From assembly GCA_036245525.1 (NCBI GenBank), contig BTPG01000004.1, positions 215,263,722-215,327,721 on the forward strand: 64,000 nucleotides of DNA, read 5' to 3'. A program made the position numbers and the translations under genes. The notes beneath the pieces are model-generated. The model saw only the letters and a list, made by a program, of their open reading frames with translations, was not told where the DNA came from and did not search any database. Below are positions 55,325-64,000 of the stretch, one piece after another. This DNA is from Semisulcospira habei (Eukaryota; Mollusca; Gastropoda; Semisulcospiridae). How positions within the stretch are numbered: position 1 is the first letter of the stretch; the number at the start of each line of letters is the position of its first letter.

Positions 55325-55796
55325 TGAAAGGAAAACAGAAAAAAAAGAGGTTGAAAACCCTTTAAATTAGATACACGGAACACGATGTTTCGGATCAAAG
55401 ATTCTTCTTCCGGGTGACATGGAAACAAACGTAGAACAGAAAAGAAACACACAATAGAAAGAAAAGACGTCATCCTGTATATAGAAAATTTAGAATGACC
55501 TTAAAAATAAAAAAAAGAAGAAAACGGTAAAACGTAGGTGAAAGAAAACAGGACTCACGTAACAGGTTTTCTTTCACCTACGTTTTACGGTTTTCTTCAT
55601 GTTTTTAATTTTTTTTTATTTTTTTACGTCATTCTAAATTTTCTCTGTATAGGATGACGTATTTTCTTTCTATCGTGTGTTCTTTTCTGTTTTACGTTTG
55701 TTTGTCACCCGGAAAAAGGATCTTTGATCCGAAACGTCGTGTTCCTTGTATCTAATTTAAAGGGTTTTGAACCTTTTTTTTTCTGTTTTCCTTTCA
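55325..55796. mobile_element. Foldback element (copy B)
   Basis: The counterpart of 2051-2509 with the same arms. The 'ggatctttgatcc' stem with downstream GAAACGTC is at about 55720-55740. Confidence 0.85.
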
Positions 55797-56377
55797 CATG
55801 AAACCCTAGCGGCAACAGTTTTACTACATCAACACTTTTGACACACTGCGTCTCTCATACAATGTACACGCATACTTCCTAACACGGTCTTTTAAACTAT
55901 TGCAGATTTCCAGAACAATACAGCAAATTCTAACAACACAACCAACCAGAAAAGAAAACGCAACCAAAACTCATTAATATTCATTAAAAAAGAACTCTCT
56001 AGAAGTTACTACAAATTTCCACTACCCTCTAAGCGCCTTTGATACAATGTTACGAAATGGTGTTAACAACTTTGACGTCATAATTATAATATATGAGATC
56101 ACTAGAAAGATCGCAACCCTACTCGAACCTTCCAGTCTAATGTAGGTCCAACTTTACAACATTGTAACGAAACTAAGTGTCACAACAAAAATCGCTCGTA
56201 ATTCTCCGTGCAAAAGAAAATGAACCCTACTAAAAAAAAGTACGTAATTCTTATCCAAAATGACTCAAATGAATATCGGATCTTTTTTATGAATAACACA
56301 CACATGCTCTCACAAGAATAACACAACCACAAACGTAACAGATAGTATGTCATTTGTACGGCGCCTTAAAAAATATA

Positions 56378-56617
<240 letters not shown>

Positions 56618-56618
56618 T

Positions 56619-57135
56619 AAATAACAATAGCATCACTCCCCTGCTCCAATTCCTTCACTGGCTCCTCATATCCCAACGCATTCAATACAAGATTATCTCT
56701 CTCTGCTACAAATCCCTCAACAACTACGCTCCCGCCTATCTCTCCAAATTACTTCACCCCTACACTCCTTCCCACTCTCTCCGCTCTGCCTCCGACCCTC
56801 TCCACCTCCCCGCCCCAAACTCAGCCTTTTTGGCCCCCGCTCCTTCGCTGTCTGCGGTCCATCCCCCTGGAACACTCTCCCACTCTCTCTCCGTCAGAAA
56901 TCCTCTCCCTCCTCCTTCCAGTTCGCCCTCAAAACTCACCTCTTTCAACAGTTCTAGCACCCTAACGCCGCCACACACCCCACCCCCAGCTGACTGCCGT
57001 AATGTATTTGTGGTATGTGAGTCATTGTTAAAAGCGTGCGCATGCGTGCGTGAGTTGTGAGTGCGCGCTTAGAGATATAATTATTATAAGATAAGCGCAT
57101 TATAAATACCGTAATTATTATTAATTATTTTCTTT
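56619..57135 (+). mobile_element. CR1/L2-like LINE, 3' end (copy B)
   Basis: The counterpart of 3049-3560. Loss of one C in the CCCCGCCCC run near 56812 shifts the frame after DPLHLP, so the C-terminal motif is broken here but open in copy A. Confidence 0.85.
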
Positions 57136-57221
57136 GTTAATGAACTCTTTATTTAATGAGTTTATCGTTTACGCCAAGCAAAGCTCGTCCGCTCATATGA
57201 AAACAAAAGAGTTAATATTCT

Positions 57222-57434
57222 TTAACACATTGTGCCCCAGGACCGAAATCCGCCAATTTTGAAGTTGTCCTCTGAAGGACTGTATTACTAGTCTAGAGAC
57301 AGATCGAGCATGATAGTTCAAAGTGGTGACAGAATAGCTTGGCGCCTACGGGCGACAAGCTATTCTGGCACCACCTTTGAACTATCATGTTCGATAACCG
57401 TCTTGCTGTGGTGTATCGGGACTGAATTAGTTAA
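57222..57434. mobile_element. TTAA hairpin MITE (copy B)
   Basis: The counterpart of 3656-3869 with the same TTAA ends, so the insertion predates the duplication. Confidence 0.8.
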
Positions 57435-57680
57435 CAAGAGTTTACTGCCCTTGTTTGATAACCAAATTGCGTTGTAAACTTCGTGTGACAAGAGTAGGCC
57501 TACATACAGTATTTTAAAAAATTCAGGTCGATATCTCCTTTCGTTTCTTTGGAATGTATATGTACATTTCTATATATATTTGTCGCAGTTCTTTTGCTCG
57601 TGAGTACATTAAAGCGGTTCGTGCAGAGAACTCCATTTGGAGTACATCGACCTCATCACTCTTGCTTCATCTCTCCCCTC

Positions 57681-58045
57681 AACCAATCAACCAACTTTAT
57701 TCTTCCGAATACATGTTGCCACGTACAGGAAAATTTGTTTCGCCACCTCAGGTGCAACTCGCAATCACCCAAACTCACACAACAGCCATTACAAACAACA
57801 AATGGACAATGACTCGGGACGGGTGAAAGCCCGTCGCCAAGGCGTCTCATGGCCGGCGCCAACGGCCCCAACCCGACCTGAACCTCCCTAACACAAAGCA
57901 AATTAAGGACAGCCCTATCATAGTATCTCTTAAACACCATAATATAATGTTTTTAAACTTCCTGCTTGGCTGAGACTAGTTACACTTAATACGCATAAAC
58001 AAAACAAATAGACGAACTATACCTCCACAGTTGCTACCTGGGGGC
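57681..58045 (-). mobile_element. SINE-like insertion specific to copy B
   Basis: The 10-bp duplication ctctcccctc occurs at 57671-57680 and 58046-58055. Copy A lacks the insert. On the minus strand it begins GCCCCCAGGTAGCAACTGTGG and ends TTGGTTGATTGGTT. Like the C5 SINEs it starts with a C run and ends in a simple tail, but the body is different. No A/B boxes seen. Confidence 0.85.
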
Positions 58046-58342
58046 CTCTCCCCTCGTCTGAATTTCAGGCGAGGCTGACGTCGGTTTTAATACCTAATAC
58101 AGTGCGCATGGCGAATTAGCCCAACGTGGGCCCAGGTATCTCCTGCTCACTAGGACCGTGGATGGTTGTGGCTCACAATACCTCTGACAGATCACAATTG
58201 AAAACTGGACTCCCCAATGGGAATCAGAGATGACTCGATTCCGAATGAGAGCACGGTACGCATGTTTAGCTTCAGAACTCTTCTTTCTTTCAACGACCAA
58301 AAACCACAACCGTCTGAGAAACGGGGATACAAATTGGTCTAG

Positions 58343-58408
58343 GCAAGAAGAATAGATCCTCATGAGCCCCCGCATTGGCGGGGGCTCATGAGGATCTATG
58401 CCTCTTGC
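58343..58408. mobile_element. Hairpin element, about 28-bp stem
   Basis: 'tagatcctcatgagcccccg' pairs with its exact complement, ending in 'cctcttgc'. Copy A retains only the left half because of its deletion. Confidence 0.8.
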
Positions 58409-58720
58409 AGTTGGATCACGTTCACTTTCTTTCGGCATCGAAGGGGTTACTCCCGAATGACAGCACTAGGATAGGACTCAGACACGTTTTGCCCTGAGAA
58501 AGCAAAAGGCAGTTAGTCTTTTTTTGTGAAAAGCAAGATTTTCTTTGTAATACAGTGACAATCAAGATTTTCACAAGAACGGACTTGCTCTCTTTTTGGT
58601 CTTCAGTGCGCACCTCTCAACGAGATGTAAGGAGTGCGTTTTAGCTCATTACATGCTGACGATGCAATTATAATTTTCTTTTTAGAAAACATTTGAGGTC
58701 TACGTCAAAGATCTGGAAGC

Positions 58721-58818
58721 AGATCGACCATTATAGTTGAAGGGTGGTGTCGGAATAGCTTGGTGCCTACAGGCGCCAAGCTATTCCGACACCAACCCTT
58801 GAACTAGCATGGTCGATC
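58721..58818. mobile_element. Hairpin of the GGCGCC MITE family
   Basis: 'agatcgaccattatagttga' and its near-complement ending 'ggtcgatc' flank a core gcctacaggcgcc. It has no TTAA termini in view. The region is absent from copy A. Confidence 0.75.
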
Positions 58819-59008
58819 CTTATCCTGTCGTAGCCTTATGGGCTAGGGCCGATTGACCCTAAATTCTGTAAAATACCATAACAAAGTCCCTTTTCGGGGA
58901 GTTTGGAACCCACCTCCCTTCCCCGTTTGATATTTTGGCGAGTTTTAACACCAACCCTTGAACTATGATATCACCAGTGTGTGAAATAAGTTTGAGTGAA
59001 ATAGTTCA

Positions 59009-59046
59009 AGGGTAGTGCCAGAATAGCTTGGCACTACCCTTGAACT
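59009..59046. mobile_element. Hairpin of the GGCGCC MITE family (collapsed)
   Basis: 'tagttcaagggtagtgccag' followed by 'cactacccttgaacta'. Counterpart of 4515-4590, with the core deleted. Confidence 0.7.
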
Positions 59047-60840
59047 AATGCCATTGGTCTATATCCTTATCGGTAAGTACTATAATGCAGCTTGCATAAT
59101 TATGGCAGTGTACAAATTTGAATCTTCTAGTCTCAGATGGATTGAAATGTACTGGATTGTTGATTATTTCACCCATTTAGCCCTGAGGCCCTACAGCAGG
59201 AGATGGATCGACCTGACAATTTAAGGGTAGTGCCAGATTAACTTGGGCTGCAGGGGCTCATGAGGGTCTATACCTCTTGCAGTTGGATGGTGTTCAAATT
59301 TTCTCATCACTGAACGGGTCACGACATACCGGTAACAGTCAACCAAACTCAGGAACAATATAGACTACAATCTTTTGCCACAGTCACACACGCACACTAC
59401 GAGAGGATTGCTTCAGCTAAAACTTCTGCAATTTGAGTTCCACTGGTTGTGTTTATTACAATTTTTGTGTCAATCGTGGAGAGGAGGGGGGTGGGGGGTG
59501 GGGCGGGGGGGTGGGGCGGGGAGGGGGGGGGGTGCTTGGTGGTCTTTTGTCAATGGGCCTGCATGCACCCTATTTTCATGTTCTGTTGTTACAAACCGTG
59601 GGCCACAGATAAGACATGCCCCTTGTGATTGTTCTTTAGCTCTTGCACTGCCAGATTTATTTACAAAGAGCTGCTGACACAAGTGCCAGTGCCAAATTTG
59701 TTTCCAGCCATGAGAACAGCTGGACAGTGGGTATCTTTAATTGCTTGTATCCTATTCCAGATCGTTACTTCGAATATTGTGTGTATTGGGGGGCAGATGT
59801 TACTTTTATGAAAAAAATCACAATTATGATTGTAACTTTGACTGACTGATTACAAAGACAACCTAACCTTTACAATACACGCGGAGCCTCGCACATGCCA
59901 TGAACATGGTCGGTGAAAAAGCAAAACATTTTACTGAATCTGTTCGAGGACTCTGGTTGGAATTTTCTGGTAGTATAGACGATTGTGTAGCAGCAAGGAA
60001 AAGGTTATACTCTAACAGACTGTAGAAATGTTGACGGGGCGGATGTGGCCTGGCTTTAACCGAACATGAGGGGAAGCGCTGATTTCTGGGGCGTTCTCCC
60101 CCCCCCCACCCCCTCTCCCCCCCCCCACCCCCGCGGTCCCCCCTCCGCCCTCGTTAATTTCGAACCCTGCTGATGTCAGTCAGTCTAGTAGAAACACTGT
60201 ACTGCGGGAAATATGGTCCCTTTGACTGACCCTACCGTGTCGACCATAGTCGGCCATGGCAGCCTATGGGTAAGTCAACTAAAGTCGACCATGGCATGAA
60301 TGAGTAAAGTAATTAAAAGTGATGGTGACAAATTTTTTTTCTGGTCTTCTTAAACAAGAGTTTTGTAATTTCCACCTTCGTCATCACACATTTAAAAAAA
60401 AATATGGCATATGCATTCTTGCCCATCCTGTACATACACCAGTGCAACCCCTGAAATCCCATCCCATGCCATGCAGTTTGACAGCTGTTTTGCATGTGTC
60501 ACACAGGTCAGTAAAATAAAATGTGTATGACATGAAAAAATGCATGACACTTCCCTCAAAAACAAAAACAAAAAAAGGGGGGGGGGGGTAGGGTGGGGGT
60601 GGAGGGGGTTGGTTGGAGTGGGGTGCTAGGGGGTGGGGGGTGGAGGGCATGTGTGAGCCTTTCCGACCTTTCGAAAAGGATGGAAGCAACATGGATGTGT
60701 GTGCCTATCAAACCTGTCTACCATTGGTGTATCCAGGCACATCCCAAAAAATGCTTATGGCTTCCCCAAAGTGCAGGATTTCAAAACAACAAAAAATGAG
60801 ACAAGCACAAGTCCCCCAGCCCTCTGCTCCACCACAACAC

Positions 60841-61063
60841 ATGCACAACGACCGTTTCAAAGAACATCTTCAGTCGGTCAAGTACCAATACAACAGACCG
60901 GCCGGACGACATTTCAATCAGGCCGACCACTTCGTCTCGGACATTCGGGTTAAAGGCCTCTGGCTTATGTAAGCCAGTTCTGTCTGGGCCAGGAAAGACC
61001 GAGAAAAATTTCTCATTAATAAACTGGGCACTGTGGCGCCACTCGGGATGAATATGAAAGATT
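60841..61063 (+). pseudogene. Penelope-like element GIY-YIG endonuclease C-terminus
   Basis: The plus frame reads NDRFKEHLQSVKYQYNRPAG, then RHFNQADHFVSDIRVKGLWL, a TAA stop at about 60970, and in the same frame REKFLINKLGTVAPLGMN. The spaced RF.EH..SV, HF...H and LGT..P.GMN pattern is that of the C-terminal half of the GIY-YIG domain in Penelope-like retroelements. The catalytic GIY and YIG residues and the whole RT are missing. It starts exactly where duplication copy B ends. Confidence 0.78.
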
Positions 61064-61441
61064 AAATTTTTTTTTACCTTGCCTGTGTCATTCTTATCTG
61101 CCCACTGAACCTTTACCGTACTGTGTCGCTTCTTGTTTGACTACTCACCAATTAGGTGCGGCTGACGCTGGTTGAATTGTACACATACATCCCATGGGGA
61201 CTTTCTCAGCGCCGGCCGTACGATCGGTTGGCTCCCTTACCCTTGCCTGTCGGGGGCCCGGTCGCCGGCCCGCGCGGGTGTGGGGCGGGGCGATCGTGTG
61301 TATCCCTTTGGGATGTATGTGGTCGCCTTGTTGCGTGCCTGTGCATTTTTCTGTGGGCTGGTGGGTGCTTGTTGGGTGGGGCTGATGGCTCTGGCTGGTT
61401 GTCTCTCTCCCCCCCCCCTCCCCCCTTTGCCCTTTTCCTTC

Positions 61442-61445
<4 letters not shown>
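61064..61445 (+). other. Unassigned GC-rich stretch
   Basis: Possibly the 3' flank of the Penelope-like fragment. Open frames here have no domain and continue into simple repeats. Confidence 0.35.

Positions 61446-61507
<62 letters not shown>
61446..61507 (+). repeat. (CT)n microsatellite
   Basis: A pure CT run within a pyrimidine-rich region. Confidence 0.98.
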
Positions 61508-61509
<2 letters not shown>

Positions 61510-61833
61510 TCTTTCTTCCCCTCCCCCAACCCACCCCCCACCGTTTTTTTTTTTAAATACGTTTTTTGAGTTACCCTTGAAGACGGTTTCACAACTACTT
61601 ACTCTCCACTTATACCGATATTCTCTTACAGAATTGATTATTTGCTTTGTTTCAATGACTTCTTACTTGTTGTGTACCGTGCTAAATGCTGGTTTTTTTT
61701 TCCCGGGGTCCTCCCCTTTTCCCCCGAGGTAGTCCTCAACTTGAAGGTGATATAAAGTTTGCCTTCGGGTTGGTGTTTAGCAGGCTTTGTGTATTAGACA
61801 CTCAGCCTACTTCATGCCCAAGGGTACTCCCCG

Positions 61834-61835
<2 letters not shown>

Positions 61836-61883
<48 letters not shown>

Positions 61884-61901
61884 TTCTCTCTCTCTCTCTC
61901 T
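61836..61901 (+). repeat. (CT)n microsatellite with variants
   Basis: A CT run interrupted by TATCTATTT. Positions 61508-61835 and 61902-62079 are pyrimidine-rich with no exon seen. Confidence 0.95.
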
Positions 61902-62079
61902 GACCTCACACACATGCTTTCACTTTTGCTCGCTCCTGCGCGCACCTACACACACTCTTGTCTCTCGTGTTCTGTTTCTCTCGAAGTTTCTCTCTTATGA
62001 GTTTTTTCGTTGACGTCATTTTTACTTTTTCCGCACTTTTGTTCCCCCTTTTCCTTTCTTTTACGTCACCTCCTTCAGT

Positions 62080-62271
62080 TGCCACATCCCTTCTAGGAAA
62101 GAAGATAAGTAGCGGCTGATTTCTCTGTTTGTTTGTCTATTTTGACAAAGGGTATTTACCCGAAATATTAATAAATTGTGTTGTCCCCGTCTTTTCTAAG
62201 CGTGTTTCTTTATCGTTCAGTACTTCTTTGCATTTTACACGCTTGGCAGTCACCTTTGTGGTCTGGATTGC
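62080..62271 (+). mobile_element. Right half of a foldback element
   Basis: It starts in the centre of the family palindrome (gccacatcccttct) and runs through 'gggtatttacccgaaatatt' to the full terminus 'gtctggattgc'. This half keeps the outer 45 bases that the 29.7-kb copy lacks on that side. It abuts the broken minus-strand reading frame of the virus-like segment. Confidence 0.82.
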
Positions 62272-62757
62272 ATATTTTTTAAAAAGTTTTTCGTTTTTAT
62301 TATCGTTCTTAATTTTTTCATTATCTAATGTCCAATCTTCGTCATTGTCTTTAAATAAAATATCTTCTAAAAGCGATATGTCACCTTTGCTTAAAAAAAC
62401 AAGTAGTAATATAAGTCTACCTGATAATGAATACTTATTATCTTTTGGAAATTCCAAAGTAACAAGAAAGTTAGCTGGATTTAAAGTTGCTTTAGTTTTA
62501 AAATAATTTTGTAGCCATTCAGCTATAGTACAAAAGTCATAATACCCAGATGATCAGTTTAATTCGGTAATGGCCTCTACAACCCCCATACTCTGTATAA
62601 TCCCACGTGCATAATAATTATCATCTGTTACATTAAACCACTTTACACTATAAAACATTTCATGGATAGCTACAGCCTTGCTACCATCCCGATTGTCAAT
62701 CCCATTAGTTAACCACACTGGTTTGCTTGTGTCAAGATTTGTTAAGGTAATAAACAT
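62272..62757 (-). pseudogene. Virus-like/mobile-element ORF, minus strand, one in-frame stop
   Basis: The minus-strand frame opens at the ATG at 62757 (MFITLTNLDTSKPVW), runs 67 codons to TGA at 62554-62556, then stays open in the same frame (SSGYYDFCTIAEWLQNYF...) until the foldback terminus at 62271. It has no intron signals and is AT-rich. The start lies only 24 bases from the start of the divergent ORF. A GYY-plus-helix segment after a beta-rich start is reminiscent of small capsid-type proteins of Polinton-like elements, but I cannot assign a family. It is truncated and not expected to be functional. Confidence 0.55.
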
Positions 62758-62781
62758 TTTTATTATCTCATATAAAAAAGG

Positions 62782-64000
62782 ATGGAATTTAAATCACCAA
62801 CCATTACCACTACAAACGCATTTCAATTTAATGTAGATGCCAAGTACAATGTCGCACCTACTTATGAACAGAAAATAATTCAGTTAAATCAGCTCGACAT
62901 AGCTGTGTCAGGCACAAGCATACAAGATTTATTTCAAGTCAAAGTACCGAATCCGTTTGATCATTACCTAAACCCTCCAATAACAGACGATGCTACTGCA
63001 AGAAAGTGGTCTTTAAGCCCACTACAGATGTTTCAAAACCAACTCAACTTTGCCATACTGTGTTCAACTACAGGCTGTGGTGTTTCATTCACAGACCATT
63101 TGAATCACTCAAACAAACTGATCAGGTCTGTGTATCGTTTTCACACGTATTACCAGCTTAGACGTATACTGTCAGAACTGCATACACCACTGCCCACTGA
63201 ATCAAGTTTCAACAGGTATAACAACCCCATGGATATGAAAGCATTTGAACGCATATGTAATGAATTTAACATAAGCACTAAGTATGACTTTGCACAAAAA
63301 CTTGATGATCACAATGGCATGGGTACATTGTATTATGCTATGAGTCACAGACAATAACCACAAGGTTACTACCCTGGTTACACTTCATTCTCACAAAAAT
63401 CTGAAGTCTGGTTATGCTCAATAGAACAGAAACAGTCTAATGCCTGGACCACATTTGTCTTAGACAAAAGTGACGGGTTTACTCAAGCGGGAGTCAAGTG
63501 TGTAAATGAGTCTATCAGAACATATGTCTGGTGTTTATTAGGAACACAATCACTAACAAAATCAAACATTTTAAACGGGAGTGGAAAGTTTGAATCACAA
63601 AAACAGTTTCTGGCAAATCTTGAAGATTCAGTAAATTCATTGGTTGATCTCCCATCAAGCATACAACGCTATCAAGACGTTCTCAGATATGTGAGATCAA
63701 AAGTTGACTTTGTAGTTGGCATCGGGTTATACATGTTACCGTCTGACCTTCAACTCCAAATGGGGACAATAACAAATTATAATAACGAAATCATTGTCGC
63801 AGGTGTTGGACAGAAATTAGGACTCAATCAATCTGTAAACTTGGGGGCCACAACCATGCATGTACAGTCATTAAAACCATCAATAACACCAACACCAGCC
63901 ACAGTAACATCATCACCTGTACCTGTACAGACAGTAACAGCCCTGGCCCCGGATCCAACACCAACCCCTGACACACATGAGTCAGAGAGAACTGAATTGG
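62782..64000 (+). pseudogene. Virus-like/mobile-element ORF, plus strand, one in-frame stop, runs off window
   Basis: The frame from the ATG at 62782 is open for 191 codons to TAA at 63355-63357, then open in the same frame to the window end (about 405 codons in all). Visible blocks: WSLSPLQMFQNQLNFAI, STTGCGVSF, SVYRFHTYYQLRRIL and, after the stop, WTTFVLDKSDGFTQAGV, ESIRTYVWCLLGTQ, VGIGLYMLPSD. The end is Pro/Thr-rich (TPTPATVTSSPVPV). No signal peptide or membrane segment is visible. I do not recognise a named domain. The intronless, compact, divergent layout suggests a mobile or viral origin rather than a host gene. Confidence 0.6.

Noticed and set aside
61172..61732. 186-codon frame with Ser/Leu runs
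   Set aside because: The middle is a CT array and the ends have no domain.

Overview
The window looks like repeat-rich nuclear DNA of a lophotrochozoan marine invertebrate, most likely a mollusc (inference from repeat style, not a species call). It has dispersed coding exons with GT/AG splice sites, very long dinucleotide arrays, non-LTR retrotransposons of several clades, tRNA-derived and tRNA-less SINEs, Penelope-like remains and many small hairpin transposons. There are no bacterial-type operons, rRNA genes or CRISPR arrays, and no intact multi-exon host gene is fully contained.

Layout. Positions 1-6657 and 53531-60847 are two direct copies of one segmental duplication of about 7 kb. Each carries a foldback element, a CR1/L2-like LINE 3' end, TTAA-flanked hairpin MITEs and long microsatellites; copy A also has an eight-unit 35-bp minisatellite. 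Positions 7.2-9 kb hold repeat blocks that recur at 15.8-16.6 kb and 50.5-51.6 kb. A roughly 4.1-kb inverted-repeat structure with broken Jockey-like reverse transcriptase pieces spans 10.48-14.62 kb. A tRNA-derived SINE with a perfect 11-bp target-site duplication lies at 14979-15293, and a 5'-truncated RTE LINE at about 16.6-17.9 kb.

Positions 21.4-31.6 kb form a nested stack. An I-superfamily-like LINE on the plus strand is interrupted by an RTE fragment, a SINE, a complete 3.3-kb RTE LINE with an open 1025-codon ORF, a SINE that itself holds a foldback element, and a SINE that itself holds another SINE. Target-site duplications let almost every insertion be ordered. Positions 32.9-35.4 kb are a degenerate tandem repeat invaded by two SINEs, followed by a CR1-like and an I-like LINE 3' end.

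Host gene. Three minus-strand exons (40312-40422, 39006-39197, 19523-19569) join in phase so that two EF-hand calcium-binding loops are completed exactly at the splice junctions. This implies a secreted or intracellular EF-hand protein whose intron of about 19.4 kb contains the whole nested retroelement stack. A candidate signal-peptide exon lies upstream at 44445-44499.

Right end. After duplication copy B come a Penelope-like GIY-YIG fragment, CT-rich DNA, half of a foldback element, and then a lower-GC segment (62272-64000). That segment holds two divergent, intronless, tightly spaced reading frames, each broken by a single in-frame stop. It looks like a decayed virus-like or Polinton-like mobile element that runs off the window, and it is the least explained part of the sequence.
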